Assembly (NCBI GenBank): GCA_016209895.1
Contig: JACQVH010000244.1
Span: forward strand, 1 to 53,606
From: Candidatus Hydrogenedentota bacterium
GTDB lineage: Bacteria > Hydrogenedentota > Hydrogenedentia > Hydrogenedentales > SLHB01
Direction: 5' to 3'
Length of the DNA: 53,606 bases
Both the position numbers and the translations under genes were made by a program. The notes below the pieces were generated by a model. It saw only the letters and a program-made list of their open reading frames with translations. It was not told the origin of the DNA and made no database searches. Shown here one piece after another: positions 16,644 to 25,551 of this stretch. Each line of letters starts with the position of its first letter. The stretch's first letter is position 1.

Positions 16644-17855
16644 ATGAATTGGTTGACCACTGGAGTTGCGGCGCTCGTGTGCGCGTTTGGCGCTGAGGTG
16701 CCGGACGATCTCCCACTGCCGCTACCTCCGCCTCCGAACCTGTTGCGTCCGGAAATTCGCTGGAATCTGCCTTGGCCGGACTCGAGCCGGCCCGCCGCCG
16801 GCTATCAGATAGTTTCGGGCGTCGAACACTTCGAGATTTATCACGCGAATCCGGAACAAGGCGTATTCAGCCACCACGCCCATATCACATTTCACGGTGG
16901 CGTCTTTTACGCCGCGTGGAGCAACCACGTCACGCCCGACGAAGACGGGCCCGGACAACGTGTCCTCGGCTCGATCTCGAAGGACGGTCGAACCTGGGCG
17001 CCGGCCTTCGAGCTGTTTCCACCGTTGGACAAGAACGAACCAAAGGAGAATCGCGGTTCCGGCAAGTGGCGCCTGCTGACCGACAACGGCTGGTTGACCG
17101 TAGACGACACTGTGTATGCCATAGCCGAAGTGTCCGAATCCGGCAAGGACGGGTGGGGACGTCTGGCCCGGGAGATAAGACCCGATGGAACCATGGGCGG
17201 CCTGTTCTGGATTGTGGACAACCCTCCGGAACCCCTGGAAGGACAACCGCGCATTCCTGATCTCACCGATCCCGACTACACCAAAATCGCGGCGCGGATC
17301 AGTCGCCTATTGTCCGATCCGCTCCAAACGCGCTCCATTGAGAATCTGCATCACACGGCCTGGACATTCGGGCTCGATGGGCAAAACTTGTGCGAACCTT
17401 CCGTTTATCGCCGGTCGGATGGCGTCTTCGTCAAAATCTGGCGGGACCGAGGTCGCGCAAAGACCAAACGCCTATATGTGTCCGTATCCACGACGACGGG
17501 TTATTGGTCGCCGCCGTTACAAACCAACATTCCAAATTCACCTTCCAAGGTTACAACGGGAACCCTTCCGGACGGACGTGTCTACCTGATCGGCAACCTG
17601 GTCACCGGTCACGACGAGGTTAAGTACGATGTGCGCGATCCACTGGTAGTCGCGCTCTCCTGGGACGGGAGGAATTTCGACTGGGCTAGAGCCATCCGGG
17701 CCGGAGCGCCGCCGCTGCGCTTCTCGACCCTTCGCGCTCCGGGGTTCGCGTACCCCTCTGCGGTTGTGGCCAATGATTCCCTTTGGGTCATTTACTCCAT
17801 CGGCAAGGAAGACGTGGCCGTCAGCCGTATTCCGCTGTCGGCACTGGGCAAGTGA
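16644..17855 (+). CDS. Secreted sialidase-like beta-propeller protein (Asp-box/BNR)
   Basis: The 403-residue protein has a short Sec-type leader (MNWLTTGVAALVCAFGAE) and then a propeller with a clear Asp-box, GSISKDGRTWAPA, matching S-x-D-x-G-x-T-W. Other blade-like strands include HAHITFHGGVFYAAWSNH, FVKIWRDRGRAKTKRLYVS and DVAVSRIPLSALG. Exo-alpha-sialidases and related glycan enzymes share this fold, though the catalytic Tyr/Glu pair and Arg triad cannot be assigned without an alignment. Gap to the preceding gene is 25 bases, so likely one operon. It probably acts in the periplasm or outside the cell on polysaccharides; the exact reaction is unknown. Confidence 0.72.
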   Translation: MNWLTTGVAALVCAFGAEVPDDLPLPLPPPPNLLRPEIRWNLPWPDSSRPAAGYQIVSGVEHFEIYHANPEQGVFSHHAHITFHGGVFYAAWSNHVTPDEDGPGQRVLGSISKDGRTWAPAFELFPPLDKNEPKENRGSGKWRLLTDNGWLTVDDTVYAIAEVSESGKDGWGRLAREIRPDGTMGGLFWIVDNPPEPLEGQPRIPDLTDPDYTKIAARISRLLSDPLQTRSIENLHHTAWTFGLDGQNLCEPSVYRRSDGVFVKIWRDRGRAKTKRLYVSVSTTTGYWSPPLQTNIPNSPSKVTTGTLPDGRVYLIGNLVTGHDEVKYDVRDPLVVALSWDGRNFDWARAIRAGAPPLRFSTLRAPGFAYPSAVVANDSLWVIYSIGKEDVAVSRIPLSALGK

Positions 17856-17892
17856 GGCCAGAACATCGAATCACGTTCGACCCAGAAACAGC

Positions 17893-18052
17893 AGTAGGAG
17901 TCAGAAGTCAGAATGAGAACGGGATAGGAAAGCAGCGCGCTTCACCATTCGGGTAAATCAGCATGTCGCTTATGAGGGAACATAGCCCATACCCTTGCAA
18001 CATTCTGTCTCGTGTCTCCTGTCTCCTGTCTCCTGACTTCTGTCTTCTAACT
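17893..18052. repeat. Inverted AGTCAGAAGTCAGAA / CTGACTTCTGTCTTCT words and CTCCTGT tandem
   Basis: AGGAGTCAGAAGTCAGAAT near 17895 and the near-complement TCCTGACTTCTGTCTTCT near 18032 are inverted relative to each other. CTCCTGT is repeated three times near 18016-18036. The spacer holds no gene. Confidence 0.65.
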
Positions 18053-18060
18053 CGTACTGC

Positions 18061-20310
18061 CTATTGCTCGTGCCGCAGCTTGGGTCTGGGTGGCCCGGCA
18101 TAGGGTTTGGCGCCCAGTTGCTCACCGCGTTTCGGCACGGTCGTCACGGATTGGTCGGAGGTCTTGGGTTCCGTGATCATGCCGTAGTAGCGCCCCATCC
18201 AATACGCGTCCAGCCACCCGGAAGGGTCGGCGATAACCGCGCCTCCGCCCGTCGCATCGAGTTGCATAAAATCACCGTCCCATCGGTTGGGTTCGGTCTC
18301 ACGCGGACTCAGCGGCTTGGGTCGCTCGGAGTACATGCGATAGCCCTTCGGCGGAAAGAGGTCGTCGCGGTGCGAGTTGGTATAAGAATGCCGGCGCAAG
18401 TCTAGCGGCCATTCGCGTAAATGGGCGACGGCGCGCGGCAGTTCGCAGTCGTTGCCCGTCAGCGCGCCATAGATAAGATTGAACCATGGCACGCCCTCAA
18501 TCCGCTTGACCTCCCAACTCCGTTCCAGGCTCCGCAGCCACAACGCTTTGAGCTCCGGGTCGGTCTCGTACTGAATCAACGGAAAATACGCATAGAACGC
18601 TAGGCGATCGTCAAAATGGGTAAAGTGCCCGGGGTGGAAAGTCAGCTTCTGGCGGAGAATGTCATCGTCGTAGTTCCAGCCAACGAGTTGCTCTTTCGCC
18701 GCCATGAACTTCGGATTGCCGGTAAAATGGTGGGCCGTCGTCATGTAATTAAACGCTTCCATGCCGTTCAACCCGCGCGCGTAGTAACCGTAAGGCGTCT
18801 GGAGGTATTCGGGGTCCCATCGCGCCCACCGGGTGGGTTTCCCGTCGAGGTCGCGCAGAAAAAAACCGTTATCCACGATATGGCCCACCAACCGCTGCAG
18901 ATGCTCGATAGCCCATTGTCGCTCCTTTTCATTCGCCACCGTCTCGAGGAAGACCGTCGTCTCATACACGTGGGCATCAACCTCGTCGCTCGAAGTGTCG
19001 CCCTTCCACTCCCAGAAACCGTCCGGGGTCCGATGCCATTCGGCCGGCAGTCCGCCGGAACCGTGCTGCGCCTTGAGACAAGGTTCACCGACGGCATAAA
19101 TCGAGCGCGCAGGAAAGCCGTCTATGGGTGTAATGTCCTCGCTCCACTTCACCGATTTCATCATGTCCACGGCTTCCGCGCGCGCTTCGGGACTTCCCGT
19201 AACCGCATACTCGAAGCATTTCGCGTGGAGATAGTGGCTGCTGTAACCCACGTCGTTGTCGCTCACCTCGCGCTGCCATTCGCCGTCTATCAGAAATAGG
19301 GAATGGATGAATCCGAGACGCTTCTGTCCCCACTCTTCAAGCCAGCGCTCGTAATAGGCCGCTTTCTTGGCCAGCGTGTACGATTCATACGCGATGATGC
19401 CCAAGCCGCGATCAGTGGCCAGGTACACCACGTTTTCACCGCACGCCACGGCGTTCACTTTGTCATGAGGAATCCAACGCGGATGGCCGAAGAACTGATA
19501 TTCGTCGTTCACATGGCGGATGCCGCCGCGCATGGTACCGATCCAGAGATCATGCTCGAAACCCTGCGCGAGGCAGGTGGTGTCTTCGTAGCACAGGCCG
19601 TCTTCGCCTCGAACTTGGTACCAAGTCATGCCGCGGAGCAGCGACAGTCCCTCGTTGGTGGCTACGTACAGGCGGCTTCCAAAGGAGAGCATGTCGCGGA
19701 CCGTACAGCCCCGCTCGAGCGTGCCCCAGTCCGAGATTTCCTCGTACCTGATCCGCCTGCGTTCCACGAGGCCCACCCGTTTTCCGTCGTGGACATAGAG
19801 TGTGCCGCCGTACGACGCCACGCCCAGCAGAGGGGTTGGGCCGGGCTCGGTGAGAGGAGAAAGGGTAGTACCCTCCACGACGTGAAGCGCCGTGTCCGAG
19901 GCGACTACGACGCGGCCGTTGTGCAGACAAATACCGGCGACCGGAACATCACCCACTTTTGTCCATCCTTGGCCGTCGTACCTCCACAAGCCGCCCGCAG
20001 TCGCGGCATACAATGCATCGCCAAGCGTGCTCAACTGCGTTACTCCTCCACTCGGTCCCTCGACGAGCTTTAACGCCTCGCCTTCGACGCGCCACACCGC
20101 CTTCTCGTCGCCGACGTAGGCCTGGCCGCGGAAGACCGCCACCGCGTTCAGAATCTGCTCCGTCGCAATCAGGCTGCCCACTTCCTGCCGATATACTTCA
20201 TCCGCGACCGGCTCCCAAAGGGGACTTTTCGGGATCGGCAGTTCGGCCGGCGCCGAGAGGCCGGTCGCTACGCACCAGAAGACACACACCAACAGAATCG
20301 GTCGTCGCAC
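18061..20310 (-). CDS. Large secreted protein: N-terminal beta-propeller, C-terminal alpha/alpha-barrel-like domain
   Basis: A 749-residue protein starting at GTG (20310), backed by GGAGGAGGG seven bases upstream. A Sec signal (MRRPILLVCVFWCVATGLSA) is followed to about residue 325 by repeated strands like LGDALYAATAGGLWRYDGQG, LYVHDGKRVGLV and LYVATNEGLSLLRG, typical of two-component-regulator-like or ligand propellers. Residues about 330-700 are helix-rich with an aromatic, Trp-containing pattern (YERWLEEWGQKR, YYARGLNGMEAFNYM) resembling alpha/alpha-barrel lyases or hydrolases. Family not named with confidence. Convergent with the propeller gene to its left and divergent from the aldo/keto reductase to its right. 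Confidence 0.65.
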   Translation of the reverse strand: MRRPILLVCVFWCVATGLSAPAELPIPKSPLWEPVADEVYRQEVGSLIATEQILNAVAVFRGQAYVGDEKAVWRVEGEALKLVEGPSGGVTQLSTLGDALYAATAGGLWRYDGQGWTKVGDVPVAGICLHNGRVVVASDTALHVVEGTTLSPLTEPGPTPLLGVASYGGTLYVHDGKRVGLVERRRIRYEEISDWGTLERGCTVRDMLSFGSRLYVATNEGLSLLRGMTWYQVRGEDGLCYEDTTCLAQGFEHDLWIGTMRGGIRHVNDEYQFFGHPRWIPHDKVNAVACGENVVYLATDRGLGIIAYESYTLAKKAAYYERWLEEWGQKRLGFIHSLFLIDGEWQREVSDNDVGYSSHYLHAKCFEYAVTGSPEARAEAVDMMKSVKWSEDITPIDGFPARSIYAVGEPCLKAQHGSGGLPAEWHRTPDGFWEWKGDTSSDEVDAHVYETTVFLETVANEKERQWAIEHLQRLVGHIVDNGFFLRDLDGKPTRWARWDPEYLQTPYGYYARGLNGMEAFNYMTTAHHFTGNPKFMAAKEQLVGWNYDDDILRQKLTFHPGHFTHFDDRLAFYAYFPLIQYETDPELKALWLRSLERSWEVKRIEGVPWFNLIYGALTGNDCELPRAVAHLREWPLDLRRHSYTNSHRDDLFPPKGYRMYSERPKPLSPRETEPNRWDGDFMQLDATGGGAVIADPSGWLDAYWMGRYYGMITEPKTSDQSVTTVPKRGEQLGAKPYAGPPRPKLRHEQ

Positions 20311-20523
20311 AGGATTTCCCTCCTCCGATATTAGTCAACGTTTCGCGAAACACGGCGCACATTCCCCGCAAAGGTGACATAGTACCGGAAGACCCTCTTC
20401 GATGAGAAACGGTGAACATTGGCAGATTCTCCGGACCCTTCTTGGGACGTGGCGATTGTTTGCAGGATTTTCGTGTGGTACCGTGGTGGTTTAGTTGGCA
20501 GCAGAAACCGGGAGGTAATGGTC

Positions 20524-21489
20524 ATGACTGAATCCATGGACCGCAGAGATTTCAGTCGCGCGACCACGGCCGCGGCCGCCGCAGCGGGTTTGTCTTCGCT
20601 TGGTCCGCGCGCACTGGCCACGGCCGCGACGGCGAACACCACGTTGCCGACACGGGAACTGGGCAAGACCGGGCAGCGAGTTTCCATGCTGGGACTCGGC
20701 GGGGAACATGCGCTGAGCAAGCCGGAGAACGATGCCCAAGCGGAAGAGATCGTGCAGCGAGCGCTGGACTTGGGGATCACGTACGTGGACACGGCCCAGC
20801 TTTATTTCCCGTCCGAGAAATACGTTGGGCAGGGGCTCAAAGGCCGTCGCGACAAGGTGTTCCTTACCACCAAGATCGATCCACGCGATCCGGAAGAGGC
20901 CAAGCCCTTAATCGAACGCAGCATGAAACTGCTGGACACGTCGCAGGTGGATAATCTCAATATCCACAAAGTGCGGAATCTCGAGGACGTCGAACGGATC
21001 ACCAAGAAAGGCGGACTACTCGACTTGGTGCAGAAGATGAAGGACGAAGGTGTAACGCGACATCTCGGCATCACCGGGCACTATACCCCCGAGGCTTTGA
21101 TCGAGATGATGGGCCGGGGCGATTTCAGTTTTGTATTGCTGCCGGTCAATCCCACCGACGGCCATCATCTTCCATTCCTCGCCGCGCGCAAGGAAGCGCG
21201 TAAGCGCGGCATGGGTGTGATCGCCATGAAAGTGTCGGCGCGCGGACGGTTCTTCAAGGAATGCGGCGTACAGCGCATGGACGATTTGCTGACCTATGCG
21301 CTATCGCAGGACGTGGACGTCGCCATTGTCGGCGTCGAGAACGTCGCACAATTGGAGGATAACGTGCGCATCGCGAAGAACTTCACACCCATGTCCCCGG
21401 AAGACCAACTTCGGCTCGAAACCGAAATGAAACCTCACACCTCCATCGGAAATTTCTACAAGCCCGGCGGCGCCGGCTGGCTCGATTGA
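20524..21489 (+). CDS. Tat-exported aldo/keto reductase
   Basis: The 321-residue protein begins MTESMDRRDFSRATTAAAAA, a twin-arginine signal (RRDF), so it is likely exported with its nicotinamide cofactor already bound. The AKR barrel follows: LGLGGEHALSK, GITYVDTAQLYFPSEK (catalytic Asp and Tyr), VFLTTKID (Lys) and DNLNIHKV (His). The usual C-terminal cofactor residues lie in AIVGVENVAQLEDNV. The start at 20524 follows the perfect GGAGG by eight bases; two further upstream frames (from 20419) lack this. Similar exported AKRs accompany oligosaccharide genes in several phyla; substrate is unknown here. Confidence 0.88.
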   Translation: MTESMDRRDFSRATTAAAAAAGLSSLGPRALATAATANTTLPTRELGKTGQRVSMLGLGGEHALSKPENDAQAEEIVQRALDLGITYVDTAQLYFPSEKYVGQGLKGRRDKVFLTTKIDPRDPEEAKPLIERSMKLLDTSQVDNLNIHKVRNLEDVERITKKGGLLDLVQKMKDEGVTRHLGITGHYTPEALIEMMGRGDFSFVLLPVNPTDGHHLPFLAARKEARKRGMGVIAMKVSARGRFFKECGVQRMDDLLTYALSQDVDVAIVGVENVAQLEDNVRIAKNFTPMSPEDQLRLETEMKPHTSIGNFYKPGGAGWLD

Positions 21490-21502
21490 GCAGCGAACGA
21501 AA

Positions 21503-21528
21503 GTCAGACCTGTCTGACAGGTCTGACG
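21503..21528. repeat. GACnnGTCn 9-bp tandem array (terminator-like)
   Basis: GACCTGTCT (21507-21515) and GACAGGTCT (21516-21524) are 9-bp units preceded by GTCA; the last GACGTC runs into the purF stop. Together GTCAGACCTG and CAGGTCTGAC (21518-21527) form a perfect 10-bp hairpin. It sits between convergent genes. The same unit occurs at 34736 and in a looser form at 40108. Confidence 0.8.
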
Positions 21529-22971
21529 TCATTCCGCGTGCGCGGGGCTGGGGAACCACTCGTCAATCGCCGTGTCCTGGTGGCGAGGGAAGTGGTTATG
21601 CGCCTCGAAGTCTTTGGGGACGGGCGTCGGGTAGCAGTTGTTGAAACAGGCCATACAGTGGTGCTCGGCGTCGCCCCGGACGGCGTCGAGCAGTCCTTCG
21701 ATGGTCATGTACACCAACGAGTCTACGCCGAGGTACTGGCGGATTTCTTCCACGGTCATACGGGAAGCGATGAGTTGCTCCTGCTCGGGCGTGTCAATGC
21801 CATAATGGCAGGAGTTGATCATGGGCGGGGCGCTAATGCGGAAATGGATTTCCTTGACGCCGGCGTGGCGCAGCATCTTGATGATCTTTTTCGAGGTCGT
21901 GCCGCGTACGATACTGTCGTCAATCAGAACGATACGCTTTCCCTCGATAGCATGGCGGGACGGGTTCAACTTGATTTTCACGCCGAAGTCACGGATGCTC
22001 TGGTCCGGTTCGATGAAGGTGCGCCCCACGTAGTGGTTTCGAATTAGGCCCATGTCAAAGGGAATGCCGGACTCGTGGGCATAGCCCAACGCCGCCTGAT
22101 TCGACGAGTCAGGCACCGCCATCACGAGGTCCGCTTTCACGGGCGCCAGCCGGGCCAGATTTCGGCCCAGGCGTTTCCGCACTTCGTCTACGCTCCGGCC
22201 GCAAAAGACGCTGTCCGGACGGGCCACGTATATAAATTCGAAGATGCACGGCTTCGGCAGCACCGGCTCGAACGGTGAGAAACACTCGAGGCCATCTCGC
22301 GTCGCAACGACCACTTCGCCCGGCTTCACTTCGCGCACCCACTCGGCGTCAATGATATCCAGGGCGCACGTCTCGCTGGCAAGAACCTGAGCCCCGTCCA
22401 GCCGGCCAATCCAGAGCGGTCGAAATCCCATCGGGTCGCGCACGGCCACAATTTCGCTCCCATTCATGGCGAGAATCGAGTAGGCGCCAACCACTTGCTT
22501 GAGTGCGTCCACCACGGAGTCGGCAAACCGCGGCGCCTTCGAGCGCGCAATCAGTTGAATAATGACTTCGCTGTCGGTGGTGGACTGAAAGATGGCGCCA
22601 CTCTCTTCCAGTTGCTCCCGCAAGTGCGTGGCGTTCACGAGATTGCCGTTGTGTCCCAGTGCCATCGATCCGCGCGCATAGTCCGCCATCAGCGGTTGCA
22701 CGTTACGCCGACTGCTGCTGCCGAAGGTGGAATACCGCACATGGCCGATCGCTATATCGCCCCGCAGCTTTTCGAACCGATAGGGTTTGAATACGTCCGC
22801 AACCAATCCCACGTTGCGATGGCCAATCAGACGACCTCCATCCGAAGTGACGATGCCGGCTCCCTCCTGGCCCCGATGCTGAAGCGCATACAAGCCGAGA
22901 TACGTCAATTTCGCGGCTTCGGGGTGGCCAAAGACTCCGAAAATGCCACATTCTTCATGGAGTTCATGCAT
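21529..22971 (-). CDS. purF: Amidophosphoribosyltransferase PurF ([4Fe-4S] type)
   Basis: The 480-residue enzyme makes 5-phosphoribosylamine from PRPP and glutamine, the first step of de novo purine synthesis. The chosen start MHELHEECGIFGVFG leaves a seven-residue propeptide before nucleophile Cys8. The PRPP motif is VLIDDSIVRGTTSKK. The C-terminal HHCMACFNNCYP and internal NSCHYG and PCIFEFIY cysteines match the Bacillus-type iron-sulfur cluster. The ATG at 22971 has AGGAGGG about 11 bases upstream; a 20-codon extension upstream is not conserved. It follows purC on the same strand (68-base gap), so a small pur operon is likely. Confidence 0.97.
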   Translation of the reverse strand: MHELHEECGIFGVFGHPEAAKLTYLGLYALQHRGQEGAGIVTSDGGRLIGHRNVGLVADVFKPYRFEKLRGDIAIGHVRYSTFGSSSRRNVQPLMADYARGSMALGHNGNLVNATHLREQLEESGAIFQSTTDSEVIIQLIARSKAPRFADSVVDALKQVVGAYSILAMNGSEIVAVRDPMGFRPLWIGRLDGAQVLASETCALDIIDAEWVREVKPGEVVVATRDGLECFSPFEPVLPKPCIFEFIYVARPDSVFCGRSVDEVRKRLGRNLARLAPVKADLVMAVPDSSNQAALGYAHESGIPFDMGLIRNHYVGRTFIEPDQSIRDFGVKIKLNPSRHAIEGKRIVLIDDSIVRGTTSKKIIKMLRHAGVKEIHFRISAPPMINSCHYGIDTPEQEQLIASRMTVEEIRQYLGVDSLVYMTIEGLLDAVRGDAEHHCMACFNNCYPTPVPKDFEAHNHFPRHQDTAIDEWFPSPAHAE

Positions 22972-23039
22972 GGATTCGGGGACCCTCCTGCGGTTTACGC
23001 CCATTCTCGCACATTCCATCTGTCCCAACAACTCGCCGC

Positions 23040-23930
23040 CTATATATCATTCTTGCCGGTCAACTTCCGATACGCTTCCAGGTACTTGGCCCGCGTCTTC
23101 TCGACCACGTCCGGCGGCAAGGGTGGCGGCGGCGAGTTCTTGTCCCAGCCCGTGGTTTCGAGCCAATCGCGGACGAACTGCTTGTCGAAACTCGGCTGCG
23201 AGCGGCCCGGCTGATACTGGTCCGCCGGCCAAAACCGCGAAGAATCCGGTGTCATGACTTCATCCGCGAGAACTAGTCCCCCTTCAAGCATTCCAAATTC
23301 GAACTTGGTATCCGAGAGTATAATGCCCCTTTGTTCCGACAGGTCCCGCCCGCGTTGGTAAACACGCTGCGCGGCTTCGGCGGCCCGTTCCAGCCACCCT
23401 GTTCCGATCATTTCCGCCGCACGCGCCGCCGAGATGTTGATATCGTGACCGTCGGTGGCCTTGGTGGCAGGGGTGAAGATGGGCCGCGGCAGTTCACTGC
23501 TTTCAAGCAGGCCTCCGGGCAGCGCGATCCCACACACGGAGGAGGTCGTCTGGTACTCTTTCCATCCACTCCCCGCGAGGTAGCCCCGAATGACGAACTC
23601 CACGGGAAACATCTCGCATTTGTGGACCAGCATCGAGCGGCCTCCGAATTGATCGGCCGCAGATTGAAAATCCGCCGGAAAATCCGCCAGGTCTGCCGAA
23701 ATCAAGTGCGTGCGTACAATATCCTTCACCTGTTCAAACCAGAACAGGGACATCTGGGTCAGGATTTTCCCCTTGTCCGGAATGCCGACCGGATTGACCC
23801 AGTCAAACGCCGAGATACGGTCCGTGGCGACAATCAGCAGTCGGTCACCGAGATCGTAGATGTCGCGAACTTTCCCACGGTGAAGCGGTTTGCGGCTCGG
23901 TAAGTAGGTGTTGGAGAGTGCCGTAGTCAT
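23040..23930 (-). CDS. purC: Phosphoribosylaminoimidazole-succinocarboxamide synthase PurC
   Basis: The 296-residue enzyme joins CAIR and aspartate with ATP in purine synthesis. RGKVRDIYDLGDRLLIVATD is the SAICAR synthetase N-terminal motif; VEFVIRGYLAGSGWKEY and GIILSDTKFEFGMLEGGLVL are further family blocks. ATG at 23930 is preferred to one five codons upstream since the latter sits immediately after the upstream gene's stop; GGGAACTGGTGAA lies before it. Length is typical for the 300-residue form that keeps the C-terminal helical extension. It is cytoplasmic and is followed by purF. Confidence 0.97.
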   Translation of the reverse strand: MTTALSNTYLPSRKPLHRGKVRDIYDLGDRLLIVATDRISAFDWVNPVGIPDKGKILTQMSLFWFEQVKDIVRTHLISADLADFPADFQSAADQFGGRSMLVHKCEMFPVEFVIRGYLAGSGWKEYQTTSSVCGIALPGGLLESSELPRPIFTPATKATDGHDINISAARAAEMIGTGWLERAAEAAQRVYQRGRDLSEQRGIILSDTKFEFGMLEGGLVLADEVMTPDSSRFWPADQYQPGRSQPSFDKQFVRDWLETTGWDKNSPPPPLPPDVVEKTRAKYLEAYRKLTGKNDI

Positions 23931-23947
23931 TTCACCAGTTCCCATGA

Positions 23948-25231
23948 TTAGAAAAATGTCCCACGCAAGTGTTTTTTATTGATTTCTAACATCTCATCGA
24001 GTAATGCTCGCGAACCCGTAGCGCCGGGCATCAACGGGTGCGCCAGCATGGCTTGGAACGCAGTTTCCCGGTTTCCGGTCACGGCCGCCTCCACGGTGAG
24101 CGACTCGTAAGCCTTCACCTGCTGCATCAGACCGCGAATGGCCGGCGCCGGCGCAGATTGTGGAATTGCCTGGGCGCCGGATTTGCCAATCCGCGCCGGG
24201 ACTTCGACTGCGATATCCGGATCGAACGTCGGTACTGCGCCGTCATTGCGGCAACAAACGATTTGTTGGTTCTGGCGATCATTCTCGATCGCCGAGATCA
24301 GGTGGAACGCCGCCGTCGAATAGTGGGCGCCGCCCCGCTTCGAGAGCTCTGGGGGTTTCTCGTTCAGTTCCTTCATGCGATATTTCTGAAAAAGTGACTC
24401 CTCGATCTCGACCACTTCCTCGCCGCGGGTCTTCGGTTTGCTCTTGAGGTGCTTGAGTACCGCGTCGGTCGCATAGAAATACTGCAGGTAGCCGTTGAGC
24501 ACCATGCGCAGGCTCCGGATGGCCGCGCACATGTTCTCGCGAATCTCAGGCTGTGACCATTCCTCATCGGCCAGTTCGAGAAACTTATCCAGAACCGATG
24601 GCGTTACGTCCTTACCCGCGATGCGCACTTGGCGTATCCAGGACAGGTGGTTCAGGCCGACGTAGTCCAAGTCCACTTCCTCCATGCAGCAACCGAAGTG
24701 TTTCACGATGTCCATGATAAACCCGATCGGGATGTTGCACAGACCGACACTGGTAATCCTGCTGTGCTTGATCAGGGCTTCCGTCACAATTCCGGAAGGA
24801 TTCGTGAAATTGACCAGCACTCCCCGCGGCGCGAGTTCCTCCATGGCAACGGCGATTTCGAGAATCCGGGGAATCGTACGGAGCGCGCACGCGAATCCGC
24901 CGACCCCCGTCGTTTCCTGGCCAACGATGCCATGCCGCAGCCCCAGTTTTTCGTCGTTGATGCGGGCCTGGGCGCCGCCGACGCGCAATTGCGTGACCAC
25001 GTACTTTGCATCTTTGACAGCTTCGTGCAGGTCGATCGTATGTTGGACTGTAAAAGGATCCCCATGTCGCTCCGCCATGCGGCGGGCCAAGCCGGCCGTA
25101 ATCTCGAGGCGTTCCCGATTCGGGTCCATCATCCAGACTTCGGTGACGGGGATGGCATCGAGACGGCTGAAGAGTCCGTCAATGAGTTCCGGCGTATACG
25201 AACTGCCGCCTCCGATTACGGCGAGTTTCAT
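23948..25231 (-). CDS. GH4 family NAD-dependent 6-phospho-glycosidase
   Basis: The 427-residue protein begins MKLAVIGGGSSYTPELIDGL, the GH4 Rossmann motif for NAD+. It has the family's Mn2+ ligands in VGLCNIPIGFIMD (Cys) and GLNHLSW (His), plus NFTNPSGIVTEAL. GH4 enzymes oxidise the C3 of a 6-phospho-glucoside or -galactoside and cleave it by elimination; the LicH/CelF-like fit suggests a 6-phospho-beta-glucosidase. The start at 25231 is chosen since the upstream 14 codons are not conserved. It lies 17 bases before purC, on the same strand. No PTS genes are visible, so the phosphorylated substrate's origin is unclear. Confidence 0.92.
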   Translation of the reverse strand: MKLAVIGGGSSYTPELIDGLFSRLDAIPVTEVWMMDPNRERLEITAGLARRMAERHGDPFTVQHTIDLHEAVKDAKYVVTQLRVGGAQARINDEKLGLRHGIVGQETTGVGGFACALRTIPRILEIAVAMEELAPRGVLVNFTNPSGIVTEALIKHSRITSVGLCNIPIGFIMDIVKHFGCCMEEVDLDYVGLNHLSWIRQVRIAGKDVTPSVLDKFLELADEEWSQPEIRENMCAAIRSLRMVLNGYLQYFYATDAVLKHLKSKPKTRGEEVVEIEESLFQKYRMKELNEKPPELSKRGGAHYSTAAFHLISAIENDRQNQQIVCCRNDGAVPTFDPDIAVEVPARIGKSGAQAIPQSAPAPAIRGLMQQVKAYESLTVEAAVTGNRETAFQAMLAHPLMPGATGSRALLDEMLEINKKHLRGTFF

Positions 25232-25392
25232 GCGTTGCGTGTCCCTCGGCACACTCCTGTCCCGCACAGACAAGGAGCTTCGGGTATCCGATACATTGGC
25301 TTGTAAGCGACCGTAGATTTACTTCGTGTTCCGCAAACCGCATGATACGCGCTGCGACCCGGAATGTCAAAACTGGACCCGAGCTTACGTAG
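25232..25392. other. Intergenic spacer without a recognised gene
   Basis: The first half of the 320-base gap between the divergent GH4 and TPR genes. No ORF, tRNA or clear promoter was found; it should contain the promoters for both. Confidence 0.5.
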
Positions 25393-25480
25393 CTCCCATT
25401 TGTAATGGGAGTCCCGTCCCCCGCGCCCAAACGGGGAACCGGTTCCCTTTAGGTCCCTTTGGTCCTTTTTGTCCCTTGTG
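25393..25480. repeat. CTCCCATT-AATGGGAG hairpin plus a 10-bp GGTCCCTTT tandem
   Basis: CTCCCATT (25393-25400) pairs with AATGGGAG (25404-25411) over TGT, near-identical to the hairpin at 3200-3220. From 25441 four 10-base units follow: GGTTCCCTTT, AGGTCCCTTT, GGTCCTTTTT, GTCCCTTGTG. No gene overlaps them. Confidence 0.75.
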
Positions 25481-25551
25481 TACAAACGATTCGAATTATG
25501 GTATGAATGAGCGTCCAGTACGAGGAGGTTCCGCTTCTGTAACGGCGCGGC

